A stretch of 64,000 bases of DNA from Pisaster brevispinus (GCA_023634235.1 JAMKCF010000140.1:1-64000), one strand, 5' to 3'; shown: positions 47,774 to 59,327, numbered from the stretch's first letter. Program-made: numbers and translations. Notes: generated by a model from the sequence alone, not told the origin.

Positions 47774-48016
47774 TGAACAAAGAAAAATTGACTGGAGCGG
47801 GACTTGAACCAAGGACCTCCAGATTAACGTACCGGCACTCTACCAACTGAGCTATCCAGCCCTATGTTGGCGGTCTCCCTATTAGTCAATATCTTTGTTC
47901 GGGGGTGCCAGTCAGAAGCCATTCAACTGTGAGCTGCCGTGCAGCCAGGGATCACACCCAAGTTTACGATACAACCTGGGAAGCGGCAGCCACGGGATCA
48001 CCATAAGGGGATGCGA
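47774..48016 (-). mobile_element. tRNA-bearing interspersed repeat, copy 2
   Basis: Same family and orientation as 46384-46631. The tRNA-like part (GCTCAGTTGGTAGAGTGCCGG, B box GGTTCAAGTCC) lies at about 47790-47862 and the body at 47863-48016, ending AAGGGGATGCGAC. The tRNA part is at the 3' side of the body on the minus strand, unlike a typical SINE, so the true element limits are uncertain. Confidence 0.6.
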
Positions 48017-49375
48017 CTTTTTAATAACAAATATCAAGTAATAAGCCACAATGTTTTGGGGTGATAGGAAATGTGTATTTACTTTATTTACTTCTTTTAT
48101 TGTTTTCAGTCGTCTTTCCAAGGAGTCCTGAAAGTACTTGTTACCAGAACTAAGGGCCTTTGCTTTTGCATCCCCAAATTTTGTGTGATTGGCAGAAAGA
48201 AACGCTTCACCCTATTGGCTAAAATTGCTCAATTCATTGCACTGATTGGTTAATTAAAGTCTGCAATGTGAGTGGCTGATTTTGGATCATCCGATTGGCT
48301 AACCATACCAAACCTTAAAACCCCAGTTTGTCACAAATTTTGCTATGGCAAACCACACAATATACACTTCCCTATACTGTTACATTATAATTTTCTTGCA
48401 TTTTGATTGGCTGCAAGTTTGTTCATAGGATCCTTCATTTGCATAGCTTTTCCACATAAAGGAAATGAAACGCAGCGTCACCTCCACAGTGTGTACTTTG
48501 TGTGTGTGGACACACAACCACACATACAAAATAGTTTGGCATGTTTGTATTACATGTATAATCAATAAAGCAATGCAACAAGTACATGTACTTCCCAACC
48601 TTTGGCTTTAAGCATACATAACATCCTGGTATTATGCAGAATGCTGGTAATTAAGCTAACCAACTAAGCATGCAGACTTTTCCCCGAGTATAAAGCATTT
48701 GATCTTTAAGAGATAAAATGTGTTACTTGGTTTTGGTGTACGTGCACGGAACATAGTTTATGTGTTTAAATTTCATTACATTTTGTACCTTTTTGTTTAC
48801 TTGTTTATTATTTACTTTTAAATTAGGGTTGGCACCAACTTGTTATCAACTCTAGCAGATTAAACTTGGAGCCTCTCTTGGAAGCTAAAGCAAAAGCCTT
48901 CATGAAAGACTCAAAACAAAAGTTGAAACATCAGGCCTAAAAAAAATAATTGCACAGTCACTTTGTAAAATGACTTTATTACTCAAACTTTTACACGGGG
49001 CATTTGTCTGGGGCGACTCTGTCGTCAGGGGGTGGCTTTGCTAGGGGCGACTCAGGCCATAGCTACCTAATGTCATGAACATTTGACATCCACTGTTCAG
49101 TCATTAATTGCAAGTATATCTCATTTTTTAAAGGAGTACAGCGCCCCAGTTAGCCGGCCCGGTATGCCTGGGGTCTTTTTTTAAATACTATTTTAGTATT
49201 TGTATGTAATTATAATAAAAGTGAAAGCTGGTTAAAAACGGGTTAGCTGAATACGATTGTTCTTAATCTTACACATATGTACAAGTGCCTGCCTAAATAC
49301 TAGTTATGTATATGACCACTGGTCATTGTAGGAATAAGTAATAAATAGTACCCAGTGCTGGTGATATGATTTTAC
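48017..49375. other. No recognised gene
   Basis: Putative first intron of DDX54. It contains AT-rich DNA with two or three near-palindromic CAATTGGCT-like runs (48180-48300). I see no exon or transposon ends. Confidence 0.4.
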
Positions 49376-49533
49376 CTGTCTCTCTGTCTGTGGGAGCAAC
49401 CGTGTCCGTCTCCATCCTACTCCGTTCCCGATTCCATTCCACTGTCATCAATTTGTTTTGGTTTAACGTCGGCGTCTTTCTTTCCATTGGTTTCATACCG
49501 CCTGGCAGGCCTGCCTTTATTCTGTTTGCCCAT
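49376..49533 (-). CDS. Possible DDX54 first exon
   Basis: ATG at 49533 opens MGKQNKGRPARRYETNGKKDADVK and stays open to an in-frame TAG. A GACAG|GTAAAATC donor follows at 49376. The basic then acidic N-terminus and its position upstream of 47363 suit DDX54. However, the TAG and a phase that does not fit the next exon mean another exon, an error or decay must be assumed. Confidence 0.3.
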
Positions 49534-49683
49534 GACTTACAGCAATACTTTATGCTTAACGTGTATTTAATCATAATGTCAATAAAGGATTCCAGACGGA
49601 TCATTATAAATTGTTAAAGTTGAAAATCTACAGCAGGTTTCAGTCGATCTGCGGTCTGTGATTCTGTCTACAAAGGCCCACAC

Positions 49684-49880
49684 AGACCAGACTAAAGTCG
49701 GCACTACATTTAGTGCCAGTACAAAATTCCCAAAACCTTGTTAACGACCGTCATTGACAGTGCGAACGTAATCCCTAACCTGTAAAATCGTCAAATCTTA
49801 ATTTGTTTCTACTCGCATGTCTTTCGTACATCCCAAATCATAATCCATATGCGTCCCGATTAAATAATTGTTTCACAAAA
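49684..49880 (+). repeat. Direct repeat flanking hairpin cluster, left
   Basis: Shares CAGACCAGACTAAAGTCGGC, TTTAGTGCC, CCTTGTTAACGACCGTC and ACAGTGCGAAC with 50690-50890. The two copies are about 1.0 kb apart and bracket the hairpins. Confidence 0.65.
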
Positions 49881-49894
49881 TACATGTAGCTGTT

Positions 49895-50350
49895 CGGATT
49901 TGAATTTTTTTGTTAAAGCCTGGTAATTCGAGTCCACCGTTTCGAAAATACCCACTTTAGAGTATGTTCGAAACGCAGGCTTACCCTTTTCAGGCTTTGA
50001 AAAACCTAAAAGCCTGGTAATTACACTCTGCCGTTTCGAAAATACCCTGGTGGGTATTTTCGAAACGCAGGCTTTCCTTGCTCAGGCTTTGTGAAAAAAC
50101 CTAAGAGCCTGGTCATTCCGATCCACCGTTTCGAAAATACCCATATCGGGTATTTTTGAAACGCAGGCTTTGAAAGACCTAAAAACCTGGTAATTCGTCC
50201 GCCGCTTCGGAAATACCCACAGTAGGGTATTTTCGAAACGCAGGCTTTCCCTGTTTAGGCATAGAAAAACTAATTTTACTTGTTTATTACAGTCCGCCGT
50301 TTTAAAAATACCAAGTTAAGGATTTTTTCAAAATGCAGGCTTTCTCTAGG
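49895..50350. repeat. Array of about five hairpins
   Basis: Units of about 75-125 bp are repeated. Each carries AGCCTGGTAATT, then an inverted repeat of the form CCGTTTCGAAAATACCC, a short loop and GGGTATTTTCGAAACG, then CAGGCTTT. Stems are near-perfect in units 2 and 3 and decay in units 1, 4 and 5. The array lies 0.4 kb upstream of the possible DDX54 start. Confidence 0.8.
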
Positions 50351-50689
50351 GAAAAAATCTGTACTGTGTACTGTGTGTGCTGTTTGGAAAATAAGAGCCT
50401 TGAAGAGGTAGAATTTAAATGAGCCAACAACAATCGGGCAGAGCCAGCCAGTGAAAGAGCCGAGACATCATCAAAAAGACATCAGAGTCAGACTTCAGAG
50501 CATAGAGTTCCTTGTTCCTATGGTCAGAGAAACCCCCAGCAAAATAGTGTTGAACATTTAAATATATATCTCATCGCATTCTTTAAAACTATTGCTTATA
50601 AGTTACAATAATATCGAAATTTAGAATGAGAACTTACTACATTTAGTTTACAAACTTGCTTTTTGTGCGGATTCCTTGTTTATGATGAA

Positions 50690-50890
50690 AAAGACCAGAC
50701 TGAAGTCAGCACTAACTTTAGTGCCGGCACCAAATGGTGCTGGCACAAATTTGGTGCTAGCACCAAATATTTAAAAACCTTGTCAACGACCGTCTTTGAC
50801 AGAGCGAACGGAATTCTGAATTCCTTAATCTTTTCATTACTGTCTTCCTTATATCACAAACCATCATCCGTAGGCACCCGGTCAAATTGG
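50690..50890 (+). repeat. Direct repeat flanking hairpin cluster, right
   Basis: Counterpart of 49684-49880. It has gained a local palindromic run, GGCACCAAATGGTGCTGGCAC ... GGTGCTAGCACC in short pieces (about 50724-50770). Confidence 0.65.
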
Positions 50891-51847
50891 TTCACTTATT
50901 AGCTCAGCCAAACTAATTAAACTAGCGCATAAAAAAGAACTGCGAGCAAATTTACTATAAAAAATACACCATTTTCACTTGAAAAGTAGTCATTAAAAAA
51001 TCTTCCGATAACCCCCCGCTTACACATAAGGGTTAGGGTTAAGGTCTGTGGGAATTAGAGTACAGCGGTGTAGCCGGGGGGGGGGGGCAACAATCCCCCA
51101 CAACGGACAAAGTCCAACCAACAACTGTCTGTTCGCATGAGTGAGTGTAATAGACCTGATGTACATGACGTCATTTGAGATGGGCGCCCTCGCCTAGAGG
51201 TCAAATGGAGGTTGTTCATTGGTCAATCCTGAGCACCACGCATACAAAACTGTGCATTTCCATTGTTTCGTCATCAGTTTACCTCTAAATGGCGGCTGTA
51301 TGACGCCAATGCAAAAGGTCTATTAGCATGTTTTATAGGACTCAATAGTGTCAAGTGCCTAGCTCAAGGACACTCGCAATCGAACCCACACTCCATTGGT
51401 TCAGCCTTAAGAACACGCCTCTTTGGTACGAACATAAATTAATCAATTATCATAAGAAGCGGGACAACTTGTGAATTTTTTGTATTTTTTCTACAGTGCC
51501 GTGTTTAATGAATAAAGTCGGAATGTGTCAACAGCTAAAAAGCAAAACCATGTATAAATGGAATCACGGTAAAACATTGGGATAATAAACCTTTATACTA
51601 CAACCTTTAAACTAACAAACCTTTAAACTCTTGTTGAACTACAGGAAGAAGATGTGCATGCCAGGAATTAAGACTGGTTCATACTTCCAAATGTTTGCGT
51701 CACAACTCTGTTTTTGCTGCGAATGTTTTGCAAGAGCACAGCTCAACTCTTGAGAAATCGTATTCACAGAAAGGACTTTAATATTGTTGGGAATGCCCTT
51801 TGCAAAATGAAAAAGGCCGGCGTGCTCATTTCAAGGTAGAATTCCAG
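50891..51847. other. No recognised gene
   Basis: Intergenic DNA. A short GGGTTAGGGTTA at about 51038 and a poly-G run at about 51076-51088 are the only landmarks. Confidence 0.4.
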
Positions 51848-51994
51848 AGCTTGATTTCACAAAGTACTTAATTAGATTCATCTTAAGATGTTTTGACAAG
51901 TATTACAGTAAAGTGGTTTGTTTTACGACACTTTGCTTGGCAACTGAGATTGATACACAGTTAAGATCAATCTTAGCTTATTGTGAAACCTGCT
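51848..51994. mobile_element. 147-bp MITE
   Basis: AGCTTGATTTCACAA and TTGTGAAACCTGCT form imperfect terminal inverted repeats flanked by CCAG (51844-51847 and 51995-51998). The end sequence resembles that of the exon-inserted MITE at 41884-42040. Confidence 0.65.
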
Positions 51995-52162
51995 CCAGGC
52001 CTTGATGTGTCACCCTAACAGTTTATATGCTATAACCATTGAATATATTTATATATAGTCTATATATAGTCTGACATATTACTGGAGCTAACTACACTAA
52101 TGTCCGTAATAACTTTATTCTTATTGGTTCTGGTTTGACTTTGTAACTTTTTGCTGCGACAC

Positions 52163-52311
52163 CAATCACAGGATGTAGCATACACTGTGTACATATGGTC
52201 ATATTCATCAACACAAGATGAGCACACACTCATGGAGGTCAAAGCTATGAGCCTGTGTGTGGCCATCATATAAAATGACCATGTGTACAATATTTGCCAC
52301 ATCCTGTGATT
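52163..52311. mobile_element. MITE-like inverted repeat
   Basis: CAATCACAGGATGT ... ACATCCTGTGATT with about 38 bp of imperfect pairing per arm (…ACATATGGTCAT / ATGACCATGTGT…). It is flanked by ACAC on both sides. Confidence 0.6.
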
Positions 52312-53138
52312 ACACAAAATGTTTGCAAGTTTGCCTCTTTCAAGAAACTCTGAAGCCCAAGGGAGGTCAATAGAAAATCCTGAAACCAGGAAAAAGCCTG
52401 AGAAATCACAGGCCTAGGTTCGGAATTCTTCTGCAACTCAAAGGTTTGAGTTCACCCTGCTGCACTGGCATGGCCTGGACGTATGGTTGAGAAGAAGTCA
52501 TGATAGTTATGTTGCCTTGGTTCGGAACATAGTGGTGAACCTGCACAAAATGATAAAACAAACGTCCTTGTCATTCAAAAATACAAGATGAAAATGACTG
52601 AACTAGTTATTCAATCATTCATTTTAACAGTATTTAATACAGGACTGTTAAGGATTAAAAACATCATTGTTTTATTTAACTCTGAAATGAAGTCATAAAT
52701 TCCACAAAACTGTAACTGAAAACCTAAAATTAGTGACAATATTATGTTCACATGCTGAAATTTGTGCCTGAAATTAGTGTCGATTATTATGGCACATCAA
52801 GATTAAAACTGTATTTAATATGGACTGTGCAAGTCTTGCGCGTATATGGCACATCAAGATTAAAACTGTATTTACTATGGACTGTGCAAGTCTCGCGCGT
52901 ATACGAACATTGGGACCTGTTTAATGTGCACAAGTTTGTTTCTTTTACGCATTCAGGCAATGTACATTGGAACAAAGCAGTCCCAAAAATGTTTGAATAT
53001 GCGCCAGACTTGCAGGGTCTATTAACCAATTCAAGTCGGATGACATGTACATTGGCCAAATCTTTCCCATCAGGCATATGGTGGAAGGTTTATTTAACCC
53101 GGAAAAATGTCGGAGCGCTCTCAAGTTAATATCCACCT
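52312..53138. other. No gene; 57-bp tandem duplication
   Basis: ATGGCACATCAAGATTAAAA ... CGCGCGTAT occurs twice, at about 52788-52844 and 52845-52901. Otherwise no gene is seen. The stretch ends in CACCT (53134-53138), the target duplication of the LTR element. Confidence 0.6.
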
Positions 53139-53298
53139 TAAAGAAGGTTGACAACTTCGTGAGGTAGAGGCTTCTTGAGCTTTATTTGGATAGACACAAG
53201 CATAGTAGCTTACATGTGAGCAGCCATGTTATAAGGTGATGCATACTGGGAAGATAAACATTAGACTTGAGTTAGTCTACTAATGGCATACCGCTACA
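53139..53298 (-). repeat. 3' LTR
   Basis: On the minus strand it begins TGTAGCGGTATGCC and ends CCTTCTTTA. It contains AATAAAGC as a likely polyadenylation signal. It matches the 5' LTR with roughly a dozen differences over 160 bp, so the insertion is not recent. Confidence 0.88.
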
Positions 53299-53373
53299 TC
53301 CTCTCTTCTAAGTTTTGTTTTAGTACTTGAATAAACAAACAGCTTTGGTTTAAAAAATGAACATACTATGATA

Positions 53374-53831
53374 CTAAGTTTGTAAACTGGAGTCTGCTGA
53401 TTTAGAGTCCGACGGCTTTACTGAACAAGAATCACTTATAATAAATTTCACGAAATAACGATGACAAACGGGTGAAAAAACAGCAATTAGTGTGAAAAAA
53501 TAACTTGCCTTGGGCATTGACGATATAGGATCTGGGGTCACCGGAACGCTTTTGACAATGCCAAGCTGATCGTGTCCTTTGGGTGATTGGAGACGGACAA
53601 CTTGCCCTGGGTTCAGTGGTCGGAGGGGTTTGGCGGATTTGTCGAATGAAAACTTCTGCTGCTGGAGTCGCTTTCGTAACTGCGCTGTGACGCGTGTGTA
53701 GACGGTTGGTTTAAGGAGGGGTGTTGAGGTTGGGATGGTTGTTTGAAGACGCCGTGACATGAGGCGTTGGGAAGGTGAGGCAAGCTGAGGGTTGGTTGGG
53801 ACATTGCGAATGTTCAGCAGGTTGCGGTATA
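53374..53831 (-). pseudogene. LTR element integrase C-terminus
   Basis: LLNIRNVPTNPQLASPSQRL, then RRLQTTIPTSTPLLKP and DKSAKPLRPLNPGQVVRLQ, typical of the integrase C-terminal region of Mag-like Ty3/gypsy elements. It is cut off from the catalytic core by the 1.3-kb insertion at 53838-55137. Confidence 0.72.
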
Positions 53832-53837
53832 CATATG

Positions 53838-55137
53838 AACAACTTTGCCTTGGTTTCGTGCAACAAATCCCATTTCCTCTGTGTAGTGTGTGCAGTGTGG
53901 GGATTTGACCTTGTGTACAAAGCACACACATTCTTTGTGAAATGGGTCAATGGACTGGACCATTTCACACAATTGGGGGGATTATAACTAATGTACACAG
54001 TCTTAGTACACAATACAAGAAGATGTTGGAGTTAAACTGTTCAACTAAATGAAGTTTTATTTTATAAGTACATGTACATGTACTCATGTTTTCTTCAGCA
54101 CATTAACAATGGTATGAATACAATAAGCAACCACTTATTCAATAATGTGATATATAAATATTACAGGAATGGTTGAAAAATAAACTTTTCATGTACACAA
54201 GTTGCATTTGGTATTGCTGACTCTTCCTCCAAACTCCAATTTAGTTTAAACAATGAATGATGATAAACAGTAAAAAAATAACATATAAATATAGTTTACA
54301 AAAAATATAGTGGTACAAGTTACAACAATACTTTGCAGTCACCCCTCGAAGAAAAATGATACGGCCCGACTAGCATTGACGACAAACAAGACTCATTTTG
54401 CCGATATCCAGTGAATGTTATGAAAATAACAGAAACCCTATGATATAAGATCTATATTCCTATACTGAACAATTTAGTTTTGAGCTTTTGAATCAGTGAA
54501 AAACGAACATTGAAGGGGAAAAAACTAACACCTTTCCAGCGTGCTTCAGTTCCGGCGAGATGAATGCGTGGCCTGATCTAGTTCCCCGTTCAACCTACAA
54601 TATATGCATGTTTATAAGAGAATGGAGCCAGACTATAGAAACACTTTGCATATGATAATTGGGTCATGTCTTAGAAGAGAGACGTTGCATGATTGGAAGC
54701 AAAAAAGCCCCTTTTTCCCTACGTCCAATCAGAATGATTCTTATATGAGTGGAATGGAAATTTTATGTAGTTTATTCAGAAGTGCGAGTTGAATCTGTGG
54801 GACAAAAGGAACGACTGTTCCGTTCAATTCAGTGAGACAACCCACCGGAAAATAGTAAATAATCGTGTTGACCTCCATTGACTTTGCCGATTTTGAGGTT
54901 TTACACCCCGTTTTTGTTTGAAAAAAGCCCCCTTTTCACGAGCATAATATATTTTAAAAAAATAACCAAACTAAAGGTAATACTTTGTACTTTGAAATGC
55001 GTAGCGAGTTGGTGAGAAACATACACGTACTTTCCATTTACTCACGAAAGTTCTCAGTGAGTGGTCTTTTTGAGTGTCATTTTCCTGCGCTGAGCGTAGG
55101 GACACGGAGCTCAGTGAGCAGATGCACGCAAGTTGTT
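53838..55137. mobile_element. 1.3-kb insertion in integrase gene
   Basis: Flanked by CATATG at 53832-53837 and 55138-55143. The ends AACAACTT and AAGTTGTT form an 8-bp terminal inverted repeat. Outside it, the integrase frame resumes (YVYRNLLNIRN). The interior has no recognised protein. It is likely a nonautonomous DNA transposon; a 6-bp palindromic target duplication is the best clue to its family. Confidence 0.72.
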
Positions 55138-55895
55138 CATATGGTCGGAGTCTTCGCGTTTTGTCTTCTCAAGGAGTAGTTTGGCACGCTTGACGGAGCT
55201 TTCTGCAGGTCCGTTGGACTGTGGGTAATAAGGACTACTTGTCGTATGCTGGAAACCCCATGACTGCGCAAACTGTTTGAAGACAAAGCAATCAATTTGT
55301 CGAGCGTTGTCACTGATGACAATGCAGGAAACCCCGTGGATGGAAAACTGTCTCTTTAGTACCTCAATGACTGTGGAGGCACAGGTGTTGTCAAGTGAGG
55401 CAAAGTCAAACCAGCCGGAGTATGAGTCGCCAAGGGCTAGGTTATCCATGCCGTTCCATTGGAATAGGTCAACACCAATGAGTTCCCTGTGCATCTAGAG
55501 ACGAACTGTTCGATATCCATGCACATTGATGGCCAGTAGACTATATCTCTGGCTCTGCGTTTGGTAGCTTCGATACCTGGGTGACCTTCATGCAGTAATT
55601 TGGTGTATTCCACACGAAGTGACTTGGGAATGATGGCCTTTTGTCCCTTCAAGATGATGCCACGTTCGAGAGTCAGTTCATCTCTGAATGGGAAGTAGGG
55701 GTGAGCATCTGGTGGGGCATTGTTGGCGTTTGAAGGCCATCCGCGACTCATGACGTCAGTTAGCTGTTGCATGATGGAGTCACCGGTGGTTGCTGCTTTG
55801 AGTTGTTCAAGTCGTGTATCGGAGATTGGCAGGAAGGTCATGACTTCCAGGTCGTAATTTTCGGTACCAGTTGTTGACATTGGAGCACGTGACAA
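55111..55895 (-). pseudogene. LTR element integrase
   Basis: 55437-55895 shows the end of the connection region, then the zinc-binding H-H-C part (LLHEGHPGIEATKRRARDIV, DIEQFVSRC). 55144-55494 shows the DDE core: GVDLFQWNG, then VISDNARQ, then SNGPAESSVKRAK. The two frames join with a shift and loss of a few dozen residues. RNase H is absent upstream. Confidence 0.78.
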
Positions 55896-55953
55896 AGTGT
55901 CGGTACATGAGCGATCTTGTCCTTAATCTTCAAAAATACTGCGTTGTGATAGT

Positions 55954-56872
55954 CTAACCAGCACCAATGGACGTCATTATGTGTGAGCTCGCGTAGTGGG
56001 GCTGCAAGTCGCTTAAATTCGGTATGAACTTGGCCAGGTATGTCACCATGCCAAGGAAGCGTTGTAAGGTAGTGACGTCCTCAGGTGGAGGCATGTCTGT
56101 GATAGCACTGACTTTGGCTGGATCAGGTCGGAGGCCAGTGGCGGTGAAGACGTGACCGACATATGAAACTTGGGTAAGACCAAATCGGCATTTCTTGGGA
56201 TTGAGACGCATGTTGATTTTGCGTATCCGATTGAGGACAGTGTGGAGGTTTTGATCATGTTCCTCTTTGGTACGTCCACCAACAAGTATGTCATCTACGT
56301 CGATGGAGCATGGCAGATCAGCAAATAACTGCTCCATGGTTCTCTGGTACACATCAGAAGCAGAAGCAGAACAAATACCATAGGGCATGCGAAGGTAGCG
56401 GTACCTGCCGTGTGGTGTGCTGAAAGTAGTCAGCAATGATGACTGATAATCAAGAGGGATCTCAAGCACTGAGAAAATAGTGGCACCATCCATCTGGGCG
56501 GCAACTTCCTCTACAGTTCGCGTAGGGTGGTGCGGGCGTTTTAGGGCTTGGTTAAGATCACAAGGGTCGATGAATAAGCGAATATCTGCACTGAGTTGCA
56601 ACCATGGAGGAAACCCAGTCCGTCGGTTCAGAGACTGGAGTGATCACACCAAGGGCAGTCATTCGCTTGAGTTCAGATTTGACCTTGTCTTGCATCGCTG
56701 CTGGGATGCGACGTGTGGGACGTACAACTGGTGTGGCTTTAGGGTCTATGGTCATGGTGTAGATGACAGGTAGTGACCTGAGAGAGCCGTTGAACAGGTC
56801 TTTGTAATCTTTGAAGATCTCTGTCGATGTTGTGTCAGTTGAGATGTGGTAGACCATGTTATTGACAGACAA
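55954..56872 (-). pseudogene. LTR element reverse transcriptase
   Basis: The first part (56558-56872) has the entry region KDYKDLFNGSLRSLP and RRIPAAMQDKVKSEL. The next frame (55954-56601) has RLFIDPCDLNQALKRPH, GRYRYLRMPYG and a DVDDIL active site, then FGLTQVSYVGHV and LQRFLGMVTYLAKFIPNLSDL. A frame shift separates the two. The palm pair DD is kept. The sequence ends where RNase H should begin. Confidence 0.8.
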
Positions 56873-57362
56873 CAGGCCTAATCAGAGGATTGTTTCCCCG
56901 GATTGTTTCTTTCAGGGCATCTCCGGTGGGGAATTTTAAAAATTGTCTCTGAAGAAATACAATCGCTTTGGCGACTTGATGAACGACTAAACAGGCTGTA
57001 GATCGACCAACACCAAATAGTGCTCCAATTGTCCTAAACTCAACATTGGTTGCCATTCTCCATAGCGCAATGGCAACTCCCTTTTCCACGGAAATTGACT
57101 GACGGAAGCGAGTGTTTCTTTTGGCGAGTTTTGGCCGCAACAGCTCGCAGATTAACTGGAATGTGTCCCTCTTAACTCTGAAGTGTTCCTTCCATTCATC
57201 GTTGTTTAGGTTTCGGACCATTTCATCCCATACTGCTGTCGTTCTTGGTTTAACCCAGATGATCCGTTGAACTTGCTGTTGTTGTTCAACAAATGATGTT
57301 GCCAGCATTAGCACAAACATGACAACCTGTCGCTCCACTAACCGTGCCCTTCTTGCCATCAT
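56859..57362 (-). pseudogene. PIF/Harbinger transposase, N-terminal part
   Basis: It reads MMARRARLVERQVV ... WDEMVRNLNNDEWKEHFRV ... FQLICELLRPKL, then SVEKGVAIALWRMAT, TIGALFGVGRSTAC and KFPTGDALKETIRG. This matches the N-terminal half of HARBI1-like DDE nucleases, including the helix-turn-helix-like ALFGVGRST region. It then joins foreign sequence (NNPLIRPVVCQ stop), so the catalytic DDE part is absent. Confidence 0.75.
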
Positions 57363-57620
57363 GACTCGCCTGTGTGACCGTCATCTAGACACTCGAATTT
57401 CCTCCATTGCTACCATTCTACCACGATGTCGGTGGTAAAATTGTGCCAGAATTAATGGCAACAACACAGCAAATAAATGAAACTGATCATCCATTAAAAA
57501 ACTGTAATTTAATGAGGAAAAAATCAAACGTAAACAGTGAAAGTGAGTCGGTCGATCTGTGTTTGTAAAATTTGCGAACGAAGCATAAGCTTAGATGGCG
57601 GCATGCATCAACGCGTGTGT
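56875..57620 (-). mobile_element. Harbinger-type transposon fragment
   Basis: It carries the frame 56859-57362. Outer limits are approximate and no clear terminal inverted repeats were seen. It separates the protease part from the reverse transcriptase part of the LTR element, so it was inserted later. Confidence 0.6.
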
Positions 57621-57621
57621 C

Positions 57622-57882
57622 GCGTGTGCGTACAATCAATGACCTTGCTCAGTTGACCTGTCACACGAGCAGTGTGGAACTTCCGTTGAACCGACGGTCG
57701 GGCTAGGGGGATCAATGCACGATCAGATTCAAGTGTGAACGTGTCCGTGATCAGTGTGCGCACAATCAATGACCTTGCTCAGTTGACCTGTCACACGACC
57801 AGTGTGGAACTTCCGTTGAACCGACGGTCGGGCTAGGGGGATCAATGCACGATCAGACTCAAGTGTGAACGTGTCCGCGATC
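57622..57882 (-). repeat. 131-bp tandem duplication in pol
   Basis: The run from GTGTGCGYACAATCAATGACC to GTGAACGTGTCC occurs at about 57622-57752 and again at about 57753-57882, with few differences. On the minus strand it is coding sequence of the element just after the protease. Confidence 0.8.
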
Positions 57883-59126
57883 AGTTTGATCGCCCTTGCA
57901 GGATCTGATCCTCCGTTGATCGCCCTTGCCGGATCTAGTGTAAATGCGGTCTCAGTCAATCCGAGTATAGCTTTCACTTGGGAGTCAACAATGTGAAAGT
58001 CAATCATGTGATCAGTCTTTGATGATTCAATGCGACATGGCAGTGTAGCTAGTCCAACTGTGTGGAGCTCGTTCCCTCCATAAGCTATGAGCGTGGTTGT
58101 CTTAGAACTGTCAATGGACTTAGGCGGTGCGATGACATTGTAGAGCTTCAAGGGAAGAGCATTACAACGTGTGTCAAGTTGGACAGGAACATGTGTGCCA
58201 TTCACAACAAGTGTTGTGTGGATGTCATGCTGCAAGTTCAGTTTGGTTTGATCTAGGGCTCGAATGTGGAAAAGTTGTTGCTCATCCACGATAGAGTCGT
58301 CTTCCTCCGAGTATGGGTCGGAGTTGACGGTGTAGATGCGGCTGCTGCTTCGGCAGTAATCACCGTAGTGGTTCTTTCTGTTGCACTTGTGACAAGTTTT
58401 GCCATAGGCTGGACATTCACGCCTCTTGTGAAAAGTACCGCAATTTCCACAAGGTTTTCTGGGCTGTTGCTGCTGTGTTGGTCTACTGCGTGAGGATTGT
58501 TGCCATTGGTTGGACTTACTTGGCTTTGAGCATTGGGCTTGTTTCTTTTTTAAAGCATTGACACTGAAACTTGATTCTGCAATGGTACTGGAAGAGGCTG
58601 TCAGCATTTTAGCCTGGTCACCTGCAAGCTGCATTGATTGTGAAAGTTCCACTGTGTCCTTGAGGTCAAGTTTGTCCTCTGGTTAAGCAAGCAGGGATTT
58701 CTGGATACGTTCATCCTGCACACCACAAACAAGCCGGTCTCTCAGCATCTCATTAAGATTTTGTCCATAGTAACAGTCACTTGCAAGTGCACGCAGTGCT
58801 GCTAAATATTAAGCAATTGATTCACCAGATCGCCAGTATCGGCTGTTGAACTGAAAACGAGTGATGATGCTAGACTTTGTAGGCTTGAAATGCTTCTCTA
58901 TTTTATCCACTAGCTCTTGGTATGTAGCCTCGTTGGGTTTCTTTGGGGCAAGAAGATCGCTGATCAGCTTATACGTTTGTGAACCAATGACGGAGTTAAG
59001 TATGGCCTGTTTGCGTGTTGCGTCAGTGATGTTGTTCGCCGTGAAATATTCACCAAGACGATCGGTGTACATTTGCCATGTCTCTTTCTTCTCGAAAAAG
59101 TCTCCAATATTGCCGAAAGTGGCCAT
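57729..59126 (-). pseudogene. LTR element gag and protease region
   Basis: ATG at 59126 opens MATFGNIGDFFEKKETWQMY and a capsid-like stretch of 105 residues, then an in-frame TAA (about 58809) and another at 58683. After that a frame of 307 residues holds two CCHC-like knuckles (CGNCGTFHKRRECPAYG and CHKCNRKNHYGDYC). A retropepsin segment follows with LDT-Arg-Cys where LDTGA/C is normal, so the catalytic loop Gly is changed. A tail segment is duplicated (see 57622-57882). Confidence 0.8.
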
Positions 59127-59164
59127 GATATATTAAGAAATAGTTCCAGTACTTACTGGCACCA

Positions 59165-59322
59165 TAAAGAAGGCTGACAACTTCGTGAGGTAGAGGCTTC
59201 TTGAGCTTTATTCAGATAGACACAAGCATAGTAGCTTACATGTGAGCAGCCATGTTATAAGATGATGCATGGTGGGAAGATATACATTAGACTTGTCAGT
59301 CTACTAATGGCATACCGCTACG
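59165..59322 (-). repeat. 5' LTR
   Basis: Pairs with 53139-53298. The first base or two differ (CGTAGCGG instead of TGTAGCGG). It is followed on the minus strand by TGGTGCCAGTAAG and then the gag start at 59126. Confidence 0.88.
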
Positions 59323-59327
59323 CACCT

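Larger units (their letters stand above)
53139..59322 (-). mobile_element. Ty3/gypsy-like LTR retrotransposon, defective
   Basis: It has two LTRs of about 160 bp, and CACCT on both sides (53134-53138 and 59323-59327). A purine-rich tract (AGAAGAGAGGA) precedes the 3' LTR and TGGTGCCAGTAAG follows the 5' LTR as a primer-binding site candidate. Minus-strand order is gag, zinc knuckle, protease, reverse transcriptase, integrase, as in Ty3/gypsy. Short LTRs and the CCHC pair resemble the Mag/SURL lineage (inference). RNase H is missing, and two insertions and several stops interrupt it. It cannot be active alone. Confidence 0.88.

Noticed and set aside
49895..50350. CRISPR-like array
   Set aside because: The units are hairpins with variable spacing in a eukaryotic intron-rich region, with no constant spacer length and no cas genes.
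51036..51048. Interstitial telomere repeat
   Set aside because: Only two GGGTTA units; expected by chance at this length.
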